A program made the position numbers and the translations under genes. A stretch of 64,000 bases of DNA from Phaeosaccion multiseriatum (lineage: Eukaryota > Ochrophyta, other classes), in NCBI GenBank assembly GCA_965112735.1, contig OZ218953.1:310001-374000 (forward strand). The letters run 5' to 3'. Shown in pieces: positions 23,365-32,719 of the stretch. Position 1 is the first letter of the stretch; each line of letters begins with the position of its first letter. The notes beneath the pieces are model-generated. The model saw only the letters and a program-made list of their open reading frames with translations, was not told the origin of the DNA and made no database searches.

Positions 23365-26094
23365 CGTGTATATGTATGTATATATATACAGGTCGGCGTG
23401 GACAACATCGTGGAGACGCTCCTCCCGTACCACTCCTGCGCCTTCACCTGGGACGAGCCCACCAAGCCGCACCTCCTCGTCGTGGAGGCGCAGAGGCCAA
23501 TCGAGAAGGGGCCGGAGCAGCACCAGGCCGATGTGGGCGGGCAGCTGGTGGGGGAGATCTCGCTGGACAGACTGCGCCGCTACCCCAACGGGCTCAACGG
23601 GACTCTAGGGGTGGAGGTGGTGGCGGACGGGCCGGTGCGTGTGCTCCGCTTCTCGGATGCACGCTTCACCGCCCAGGGAGGGCAGGACGAAGCCGGGAAG
23701 GGGGGGGGGGGAGGGGCCTTTGTGCCTATCCGGTCCACTCGCTCCTTCCCTTCGGTGGGTGGGCCCGCGAGGGAAGGTGGTGATGGCTTGGAGGAGGAAT
23801 CGCCGGCTGTCACGAACCGCCCGGTGCTGCGGCTGCTGCCCATGCTCAAGCTGCAGCTGGAGCTGGAAGGTGTGGAGCTGTCTGTGGTCAACTCCACTCC
23901 GATGGAGATGATGCTCTTGTCGGTGGGTGGCATCCGCCTGACCTACAGCCACAGCGAGGCGGAGGAGGTGGTGGACCTGACCGTCCGGAGCGTGCAGGTG
24001 GACAATCAACTCAGCGTCACTCCCTACCCCGTGCTGCTGCGCACTTTGCATCACCCCTTCCTCTCCGCGGTGTTGGTGCGTGAGTTTGGCTATGAGGGTA
24101 TCAACTTTGTGCGTCTGCTGCGGCTGGGGCTGAGTCCCATGGAGATCAATGTGGATGCGCAGCTGCTTCTGGCGCTCGTGGGCTTTGCCAACCGAATTGT
24201 GGAGAAGCTCGAGGTGCAGCCGCCGTCGCTGGCAGCCGGGCAGGGGCAGTCCTACGGGCAGTTCTATGGGCAGTCCTATGGGCAGGGGCAGCTCCGGCTC
24301 GATCTATCTGCCGTGACGACGCTCAGCGCTCAGAATCGGAACAGCATACAGACGCGCAGCAGGTGCGGCGCGCTCCTAGAAGGAAGCAAGGAAGGAAGAC
24401 AGCCAATAGACAGGGGAGGGGGGCGGGTTTCGAGTGAATTGGTTTTTTCCCCTCTTGTCTAAATCCCCCTCCTCAACTCAAGCCCCCTCCTCCTCCTCCT
24501 CCTCCCCCCCCGCAGACTGTACCTGGACAAGTTTGAGATTGACCCCATCTGCCTGGAGGTGTCCTTCCGAGCAGGAGAGCTTGCCCACTGGCACAAGCAC
24601 TCTCCCCTCAAGCATCTCCTCGAGGCCATCTACTCCCCGCTTCTCAGCGCCTTTGGCAACATCGAGAATGTGCAGCTCAACCTGCGGTCCGTGGGGCTGC
24701 AGCAGACTTTCGCCTCCACGCAGGAGCTCGTCAAGAAGCTTGTGGCACACTACTACGGACAGGCGGCCCGGGCTACCAACCTCCTGCTCTTTTTGGGCAG
24801 TGTGCGCGTGCTCGGCAACCCCATGGAGCTTGCCAAGAACGTCAGCAGAGGCATCACGGACTTCAGGAGCGAGGTCTTGGCCGGTGAGTGAGTGAATGGA
24901 ACGAATGGATCCCCCCCCAAGTGGCTTAGCTCTGGAGTTCCTAGTCCCCTCTTACTGCTGCTGCCCATCTATCTGACTGTGTCCCACACCTGCCGCACCG
25001 CACCACACCCACAACCACAAACCACAACAGGCCTGCGCCGCTCCCCCCTGGCGTTCTTGTTCGGCTTGAAGCGCGGCACCTCTTCGCTCGTGTTCCGCCT
25101 TGTGTACACAGTCTCGCAGGGGGCTCGCAGCATCCTGTCCTCCCTCACCAGCGGCCTCCTGGCCACTCGTGCCGTGGATCTCCATCTCGAGGACGGACGC
25201 GTGATCCGCCCCAGCGCCTGGGTGCTCGACGGAATCGTGCTCGGGCTCGTGGGGGCGGTGAGTGAGCCTGTGCTGGGGCTCCAGAACGGGCTTCTCGGCC
25301 TCATCAAGGGGCTCACCACGGGACTGGTGGGGCTTACCTTTAAGCCGGCGTACGGTGCGCTGCTGTGTGCGTCCAACGTGTGCCGCCTCACATCCAAGGT
25401 GGTCCTGCCTCACTTGGACCAAGAGCAGAAGCGACGCATGCGCAGGGCCAGGCCTCCGCGTTTCCTATATCCCAACAGGGCCATGGGCATGTATTGCGCG
25501 AGGGAGAGCTTGGGGGAGGAGCTGCTGAGCCTTGTGAGGGTGGGCAAGTACAGCTCAGATGGGTATGTCTGGCACTGCGATGTGTATGAGAGCGACGACA
25601 CACCCGCCGCCAGGATGGTGCTCTCGCTCAGAGGGCTCAGGCGGGGGCTGCTGGAGGCCTTCAAAGGAGGAGGAGGCGCGAGGGGAAGGGCGAGTAGCAG
25701 CAGCAGGGAGGGCGAGGGGGAGGGGGAGGGGGAGGAGGAGAGAGACGCGCGGAGGCGTGCGAGGGTGGCGCTGCTGACGGGGCGACGCCTGCTCATGCTG
25801 CACCGCGGGGAGCTCGAGTGGGAGCTTGCCTTTGACAGGATTGTGTCGGTGGAGCTCAGGGACTTCCTCGTCACTGTGTATCACATCGGAGGGGGCCGAG
25901 AGGGAGGCGGAGGAGGGGGGGGGAGGACGAGAGTGAGAGGAGGCGGGGGAGGGGGACGTTCCGGTGGCGGTGGCGGCGACGGGGGCTTGCGCTTCGCCAT
26001 TCGCTCCATCCACTGCTTCGACCGAGGAGAGGCTGCGGAGCTGAGGGATAGGCTCAACAAGGCCTCTCTCTGCACCCTTAAACACAAGTTCTGA
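5215..26094 (+). CDS. VPS13: VPS13-family bridge-like lipid-transfer protein
   Basis: Exons: 5215-5326, 5438-5615, 5721-5809, 5906-6029, 6117-6363, 6476-6686, 6814-6962, 7053-8459, 8554-9047, 9190-9331, 9498-9803, 10000-10218, 10383-10624, 10766-10853, 11088-11247, 11364-11829, 11993-12077, 12204-12299, 12459-13712, 13827-14149, 14271-14415, 14511-16508, 16637-16688, 16825-19950, 20126-20299, 20510-21802, 22004-22153, 22669-23111, 23392-24362, 24516-24883, 25031-26094. These sum to 5,392 codons with every phase matching. The N-terminus is a chorein domain (start MFQKLIARWLGSALTSVLGEY, then LKVGVWNG, VHIRYED). The middle has Ser/Gln/Glu-rich insertions. Residues ~4444-4915 hold SHR-BD/VAB-type repeats (NLLGR, LVNATSLPL). 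Near 4980 is LLLFLGSVRVLGNP, and the C-terminus has the helical GLLGLIKGLTTGLVGL segment and a PH-like end. VPS13 proteins move bulk phospholipid between organelles at contact sites. The exon 8/9 intron begins with GC. Large size versus the usual 3,100-4,300 residues comes from low-complexity insertions. Confidence 0.92.
22365..22430 (+). other. Possible cassette exon in VPS13 intron
   Basis: A 66-base stop-free segment with an AG acceptor (…GCAG at 22361-22364) and a weak GTCCGT donor. It would insert 22 Trp/Arg-rich residues in frame between the exons ending at 22153 and starting at 22669. The main model skips it, since the flanking exons join in phase without it. Confidence 0.25.
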
Positions 26095-26788
26095 AGCCCG
26101 CTCTCCAAGAGGGTGCAGACCTTGTTAAATGATTTATATCGCTTTAAAATAATACATAACAAGATAAAGAAGATGAAGGAAGAAGAGGGGAATTTTAGAC
26201 ATTACTTTTAGACAATCATAGATGGCACTTAAAGGGTGTAATCGATCTTAGATGTAAAAAGCTGAGGTGGGTGCGGCAGGCAGAGGGGGGGAGAGGAGTA
26301 TCGAGGGAATGAGATGGTGCTCTCTCTCTTCTCACTGCTCCCTCGAGAGAGAGCATGGCGGGTCGGTGGGAAGGGGGAATGATCTTCAATTTTGAATTCG
26401 CGCCCGTGTGGTCGCTTGGGAGACGGAAAGGATGGGGAATGAAGCGGACAAAAGACCGAGAAAGAGACACCAGAGGACGGGAGATGGTGCTGGGGGCGTG
26501 GGTCTTCTGCTTTTCCGTGCGCAGATGCTAGGACGGGAGCGACATGGGGGCTGTTTGGGGAAAGTTGGGATTGAAGAGCGAACGAGGAGTAGGGAATAAG
26601 GGGACATCCTGCGTGGATCCTTGGAGTGAGGGTCGGATGCTCTTCCTCGTCCAGGGTGTAGAGGTGGCTGATGCCTTTCTCCTTCGCCAAAAGGCTTGCC
26701 CCCGTAACTGCCTGATTCCGGCTACCCCTCTCCTCCCTCTCCCATTTCTGTCGCAGCTTGGTGCCCTTTACACGGACCTTGGGAAGAT
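26095..26788. other. VPS13 3' UTR and 5' flank of the C2 gene
   Basis: Begins with an AT-rich block (26125-26220, with TTAAATGATTTATAT and AAAATAATACATAAC) suited to a 3' end and poly-A region. It continues into purine-rich DNA up to the next start codon at 26789. No coding motif. Confidence 0.5.
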
Positions 26789-29700
26789 ATGGCGATCGAA
26801 GCACCAAATAACACGCTGAAGGTCACAGGTGAGAAGGTTTTACCACAAACCCAAATTTCCCTCTCATCTTCCTTGTCGTGACAGTTCTTTCACCGCCGCT
26901 CTCTTGTCTCTTCTCTCGCCCCCCTTCTCTCCTGCCCCGCCTCTTCTCTCCACCCCCCTCAGTGGCCTCGGGGAAGTATCTTCGAGCGAAGAAGAAGACC
27001 AGCAGAGGTACGATGCAAGAAGATAATATATGGCCTCGTCTGTGGTGCTGTTGCTCCTCATTCTACACCAAGTCGTCCCTCGAAGGCCCCAAAGGGGTTA
27101 AGGGGTGGCTTTGCGCTCGGCCTTATGCTTATGCTGCCCCTCTCTGCGTGATCGTGTGGCGTGATTTCCATCTCAATTTTTCGCCCGCACCTTTCTTTCG
27201 TCCATCTGTCTTTCTCTCTCGTCTTATGCACGCAACCGCCCACCTTCCACCTGGCATGCTGCACCGTAGCGTATGATCAGCTCCTCGCCGAGGTCGAGCT
27301 CAAGTCCTACCCTGTCCTGACACTGAAAAAGACGGGAGAGGAGCAGCGCGGAACTCCCATCGCAGGCAGCGCACCGCAGTGGGGCCAGTCCTTCGAGTTC
27401 AAGGGTGAGTGCGTGAGAGCGTGAGCGGGTGAGAGCGTGAGTGGGTGAGTGGGTGAGTGGGTGAGTGGGTGGGGATGGGTGGTTGAGTGAGTGGGTGAGC
27501 GGGTGAGTGGGTGAGTGGGTGAGCGGGTGAGTGAGTGATGAGTGAGAGAAGTGGGTAGGGAAAGCCCCGAGGCGCGCAAGCTCGGTGGAACCCACACATC
27601 TGTGTGCACCCGGCCGACTGGAGGATGCGTTTTTAGTCTCATTTTTGCATACATCAAGGACTGACTAGACGAGGGACGCACTCCGCTTCATCTCATACTC
27701 TGGCTCGCCGTAAATGTGCTTACGCTGCGTCTGTATGTATGTGTGTGTGCATGCAGCAACACTTGGTAAGAACGACATCCTCCTCGTGGAGATTTTTGAC
27801 GAGCCCTCCTCCGAGTCGGGGTCTGGGGATGGAAAGCTGACGGCGGCCAACTCATTGGGAACCGCAACAGTCAAGGTGAGAGCAGAATGTCCATGAACGC
27901 GTTGTATGGCACGCGATCGGGTTGTGTTGTAGGGGCCTCGTTAAGGAAGACTCACCCCCGCCTGTGATGGCTCCTGCCGAATTATGTTCGCACGGTTCGC
28001 CCCTCCTCCCCCCCACCCCCCCGCCCTGTTCGGAGCAGGGCCTGAACTTGGAGTCCCATGGCTGGTACGAGCTCAACTTTGCGGACTTCTCACCAAAGGG
28101 AGACTCCAAGCCCAAGATTTATGTCTCCACCGAGTACGTCATCAACAAGGCACCCGAGGAGGCACCCCCGACCGCCAAAGATACCGTTGTTAAGAAGGCC
28201 ATGGAGGAGACAAAGGGCATCGTCCAGGACGTGAAGGAGACGACGGGAGAAGGCGTGGAGAAGGCGAAGGGTGGCGTGGAGGAGACGAAGGGAGAAGACG
28301 GGGAGGAGGCAAAGAAGACGAAGAGCCGCGTGAAGGAAGCGAAGGAGACGAAGGGCGGTGTGGACGAGAAGATGGGAAAAGGCGTGGAGGAGGCGAAGGG
28401 AAAAGGCGTGGAGGAGGCGAAGGGAGAAGGCGTGGAGACGGCGAAGGGAGAAGGCGTGGAGGAGACGAAGGGAGAAGGCGGGAAGGAGGCGAAGGGAGAA
28501 GGCGGGAAGGAGGCGAAGGGAGAAGGCGGGAAGGAGGCGAAGGGAGAATGCGGGAAGGTAAGAATAGAGGCATACGTGTGGGGCGAGGGGGGGGGGGAGG
28601 AAGTGATGGGAAAGAGGGAGGGACGGAGGGGGGGAGGGAGGGAAAAAAATTGAGGGTGAGGGTGAGTATGGGAAGGAAGGGAGGGTGGGAGACTAGAGGC
28701 AGACGTACACATGTACGCGAAGAAATCTACTTTTGCTCTTTCTCTCCATGTCCATGCTCTCCTTTCTCACGCTTGTCTTGCCCACATCTCTCTCCCCTCC
28801 TCTCTCACGCTTGTCTTGCCCACGTCTCTCGCTCTCCCTCTCTCTCGCTCTCCCTCCCTTCCCCGGTGGAACAAAAACAACACAAAACACGAAAGAAGGA
28901 CGTTTTCGACCGCACCTTGGGACACTTGAGCGGGCCGCGGCATCAATGCCTGCGCTCTGAGTGGTACTACGAGAACTGCAAGGGTGCATACCGCTTCGTC
29001 GCCGAGGCGCCCGTCATTGGCCTCTTTGCGCCCGTGGTGGAGACCGTGGCCGAGACTGCTCTGAGCATCACCCCCTTCGCCAAGTCAGAGCCCGACGAAG
29101 GGGGGGAGGTGGTCAAGTCGGTGGAAAAGCTGGACAAACACTTCACGGTGAGTGAGTGAGTGAGTGAGTGAGTGAGTGAGTGAGTGGGTGTGTGGGTGGG
29201 TGGGTGGGTGGGATGAGCTCTTGACCCATTACTCCTTGCCTTATGTCCATACATAGAAGACTTCGTCTCAACCACGCAATCCCCCCCCCCTTAATTGGGT
29301 ACGCTTCGCTCACTGACTCATTACACACACACGCACACACACACGCACACACACACGTACGCACACACACACACACGCACACACACACAGGGCGCACTGA
29401 ACGGACTGGACAATGCGCTGGACAATGGCAAAGACTCGTGCATCGACGGCGTGCTGTCCGTCAAGGACAACATCAAAGGCTTCAACCCGGACGACAAGCC
29501 CGTGCACGAGGCGGTGTTCGACGTTGCCTGGGAGGCGCCTGGCGTGGCGGTCGGAGCGGTGACTCATGTCGCGGGGACGGCCTTGGCGATTCCAGGCAAG
29601 GCCGTCGGAGCCGTTGGCGGCGTCATTGGTGGTGTCTGGAATTCGCTCACGGGTGGTGGGGGTAAGGAGGCGGACAAGAGTGCCGAGGAAAAGGACAAGG

Positions 29701-29843
29701 CCACCGAGGAGATGACACCCGAAGAGACTGCCGCAGCCACTGAGGGCGAGAGGGAGGGGAAGGAGGGGAAGGAGAGGGCTACCGAAGGGGACAAGAAGAA
29801 GAGTGCCACTCCCATCAGCCCGCCCGTTGTGGCCCTTGTCTGA
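26789..29843 (+). CDS. C2-domain protein with LEA-like K/E/G repeats and hydrophobic C-terminus
   Basis: Seven exons: 26789-26828, 26963-27007, 27270-27404, 27757-27875, 28039-28557, 28896-29147, 29391-29843. They join in phase to 520 residues. Residues 1 to ~150 fit a C2 beta-sandwich: NTLKVTV, short basic loop, YDQLLAEVELK, PQWGQSFEFK, ILLVEIFDE, LGTATVK, GWYELNF. Calcium-ligand aspartates are sparse, so Ca-independent lipid binding is possible. Residues ~160-286 are imperfect 8-9 residue repeats of the type KGEGVEEA, like LEA group-3 amphipathic helices. The C-terminal ~230 residues contain small-residue hydrophobic stretches (VIGLFAPVVETVAETAL; GVAVGAVTHVAGTALAIPG; AVGAVGGVIGGVW) and end in an acidic, Lys/Glu-rich tail. 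Architecture suggests a peripheral membrane or lipid-droplet protein; the perilipin-like feel of residues 300-390 is only an impression. I know no named family with this order. Confidence 0.75.
27405..27541. repeat. GTGAG(T/C)GG minisatellite starting at a splice donor
   Basis: The donor GTGAGT of exon 3 of the C2 gene is the first unit of a ~135-base array of GTGAGTGG/GTGAGCGG/GTGAGAGC variants, all within the intron. Confidence 0.8.
28190..28557 (+). repeat. Coding minisatellite (K/E/G-rich)
   Basis: Tandem 24-27 base units of the type GGCGAAGGGAGAAGGCGTGG inside exon 5 of the C2 gene. They become almost identical toward the 3' side (about 28380-28557), indicating recent expansion in multiples of three bases. 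Confidence 0.85.
29148..29211. repeat. (GTGA)n then (GTGG)n repeat at a splice donor
   Basis: The donor after exon 6 of the C2 gene is the first GTGA of a tetranucleotide run that grades into GTGG/GGTG units. Confidence 0.85.
29324..29390. repeat. (CA)n repeat ending in a splice acceptor
   Basis: A CACACACGCA-type dinucleotide run whose last CACAG forms the 3' splice site of exon 7 of the C2 gene. Confidence 0.85.
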
Positions 29844-30344
29844 GGCGATGAGGCATGTTTGGGCTGTCTGCATGTGGCACGTGACTGGCCCTCCCTCCTG
29901 GACTTGTATGCTGCCTTACTCGCTCGCGGGAGGGGACTGAAGAGGGGAGGAGGAAAGGAAACAGGGGAGGCAGCACATCAGCAACCGAGTGTGCGAGGGC
30001 AGGCCAAGGCTGGTATTAATGGCTGCAATTTTGATTCACAGTGGCGGGAGAGGTAGCGAGGGCGGGGGGGGGGGGGGGGAGAGAGAGAAGGAGGAGGAGG
30101 CGGAGGTGGAGATGGGCCGTAGAGCAGTAGCCTCTTTACGCAGCGCTTGTTTAGTTTGTTTTTGACGAGGGAAGGGGAGCGAGAGAGTGGACATCTTTGT
30201 TTGTTAGTATTTTTGTGTTGATAGGTGATAGGAGGAGGTTAGGGACAGGTGGGAGGTGGTGGTAGGACATTTGGGGGGATGTATAAGTCAATGGTCAAGG
30301 GTTGTGTGGACTGTGGTAGTGTGGAGCCTTCACAGACCATACAC

Positions 30345-30758
30345 CTACACTTGAGGTAGGGGTTGGACAACCCGCTGCTTTCTTCTCTGTTCAAAATATA
30401 TGTACGATACGTCGACGCGTGATTCAGTATGCTTTTCGTCGCCAGGCAAGTAGAACACCACCGGCAAGTTTTCTCGCCCCTCATGCACTGACGACGTCAT
30501 TGACAACTCCATAGTGCCATAGTGCTGGGCCTCAAACAGCACCACAGCAGGTCTTCCTCTTGATGGGCCGCCACGCCACCTGATGGTTCGCAGCGGTTGC
30601 CGAGAAGCACCTCGAGTGGAACTGGCTGGCTCCTCCACGTCTTCGAGGAGTGCGAGAATGGCCTCATGCCGGTGAGAAGGTGGGTGCATGCTAGGCCTCG
30701 CTCTTGTGGTGTCATACGGTTCTGTAGCGGCGCTGAGCGACCAGCCAGTCAACCCCAT
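30345..30758 (-). CDS. Hypothetical ORF (doubtful)
   Basis: A 137-residue minus-strand frame whose C-terminal half (PAVVLFEAQHYG, LPVVFYLPGDEK, VDVSYIYFEQ) is less biased than the surrounding frames and could be the last exon of a gene. I find no family resemblance and no partner exon upstream, so it may be chance. Confidence 0.2.
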   Translation of the reverse strand: MGLTGWSLSAATEPYDTTRARPSMHPPSHRHEAILALLEDVEEPASSTRGASRQPLRTIRWRGGPSRGRPAVVLFEAQHYGTMELSMTSSVHEGRENLPVVFYLPGDEKHTESRVDVSYIYFEQRRKQRVVQPLPQV

Positions 30759-30842
30759 GCACGTCTAGCGGCTTGGCTCTAGGCCTCTAGGCCGCTCTAG
30801 GCCGTTCACTTTTCAGTCCTAGGCGGCCTCTAGCTAGCCCGC

Positions 30843-30977
30843 CTCTAGGCAGCCTCTAGGCAGCCTCCCGGCGCGTGCGTGGCGCCGCCCACCAGTGGCA
30901 GTAGCACACGCTCTAGGCAGCCTCTAGGCAGCCTCCCGGCGCGTGCGTGGCGCCGCCCACCAGTGGCAGTAGCACAC
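30843..30977. repeat. 68-base tandem duplication
   Basis: Two identical 67-base units (30843-30909 and 30911-30977), each starting CTCTAGGCAGCCTCTAGGCA and ending GGCAGTAGCACAC, so unit length is 68 with one spacer base. The perfect identity implies a recent event. Confidence 0.9.
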
Positions 30978-31889
30978 CTGTAGGCCTGGGCATGCACTCC
31001 TCGCAGGGCAGGCGAGGCGGAAAGAGACAGCACAGACCTGTGCACGCTGCGTAAATACTCCGGGCTGGACGGCTTCAGAGCGCTGCAGGGCGACGGCGAT
31101 GACGCGGAGTGCGTTGTTTGTGCTATGGTCTCTCGGCACTCAAGTCATCGGCCTGCTACGAGCAGGTTAGGCAATCAGTACACATCAAGACTATTGGAGA
31201 GGGATCCGCTCGAGCGGGCGAGCTTGAACCACTCTTAAGATGAGGAGGTGTAGAGGGGAGACGGATGTCGTGATGTGTGTGTGTGTGTATGTGTGGCGCT
31301 CAGAGCAGCAGCCAGAGGCAGGTGGCGGGCCCCGGGGTGGAGGAAGGGAGGGCGAAGCGAGCTAGGCACGGAGAGACAGAAGAGTGAGGGGACAAAGAAG
31401 ATACATGCACATAAGCATCTATCATATACTGTCCTTTGACTTCAATACTCTACTGTAAGACACTTGGGCGGGCTCCGGGCGAGCCCAGGGGCATGCATAC
31501 TCCCCTCTCGGCCTACGCCTAGCTAGGCGCCCGCCCCAGGCCGCGGCCTAGAAATAGGCCGAGGGCCTACTGCCCTCTCTAGGCCAGACAATTTCCCAAA
31601 TCGGCCTAGGCCGCTAGGTGTGCATGCTACCCCTACTCAAACTATAACTAAATGAAAACGAAGCAATCAAAGGCAGAGGACACCAACGACACCGAGCAAA
31701 GCCACAGCGAACAACGAAGCGACAAGTCACCTCAAGCTCCTCTAATCACCAACATCCATCCCAATCACAACGGAATGAATGCCGTCAGCTCAGTACGAGT
31801 ATATATATAAAATAAAGAGAAAAAAGTACAACCCAAATACCATGGCTAGGCCACCAACGTGGACTAGAGAACGACTGCCCCAGCAGTTC

Positions 31890-32521
31890 CCTACTCATCA
31901 CCAACACCGACCAGAAAGGATGAGTGCCACACACTAGGATGCTACAGCCCCTCTGTAGCACCACCTTGACTTGCTTGTTTACACGCGCCTAGCTCCCCCC
32001 CGCGACAAATCCACATGCTAGTACCCTACGTTATCTTACTTAAGGGGGGCAACTCCACCTTCGCCCTAGACCCCCCTTGCCGGGGCACTCTATGAGGAGG
32101 CAACGCCCAAGCTCCCCTACTACCTACTCACCTATCCACTATCCACTAACTACAAGTATATGAATACGAACCAATAATGAAAGAAACAGGACACCAGCCA
32201 CAGCTAACAACGAAGAGACAAGTCCGAAGACACGCTCCTCTAATCACCAACATCCATCACAATCAGAACGGAATGAATGCCGCCAGCCAGCTCAGTACGA
32301 GAGTGCAAAACCCAGTCAGAGAAAAAAAGGTCTGACAAGGGAAGAACGCAACCCGACCCCCAAAGAATAATGCACTTAAAACAAAAGTACAACCCAAATA
32401 GCATGGCTGAGGCTACCAACGTAGAGAAAGACTGCCCCAGCAGTTCCCTACTCATCACCAACACCCACCAGAAAGGATGAGTGCCACCACACTAGGATGC
32501 TACAGCCCCTCTGTAGCACCA
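31890..32521. repeat. Nested 3'-flank repeats of the duplication
   Basis: A block containing ACTCATCACCAACAC…CCAGAAAGGATGAGTG…CTAGGATGCTACAGCCCC occurs at about 31890-31965 and again at 32450-32521. It has counterparts at 43803-43870 and 44381-44452 in unit B, so the 3' flank itself is internally duplicated in each unit. Confidence 0.8.
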
Positions 32522-32719
32522 CTTGCTTGTTTTCGTGTTCAACACGCGCCAACACCCCGCCTCGTCTAGCTAAGCTCCTTCGTACGAGGAATCACGCCCC
32601 AGCAGGTCAGCCGAGTCCAATGGCCGAAGAGAAAGGCGGCGCTTGTTGACGAACCCTTAGCTACTGCTCCGTTGTCGATCGGCCGTGCTCAGCTCTCCAG
32701 TCTCTCGGACTCGATCCCC

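Larger units (their letters stand above)
29844..31804. other. Gene-poor region rich in CTAGGC motifs
   Basis: About 2 kb with no recognised gene. The first part is the 3' flank of the C2 gene with a (G)n/GA-rich tract (30063-30110). From 30770 to 31000 and again from 31500 to 31630 the motif CTAGGC and its complement GCCTAG recur many times, forming potential hairpins (for example CCTAGCTAGG). A 68-base tandem duplication sits at 30843-30977. A (GT)n tract lies at about 31273-31292. Confidence 0.6.
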
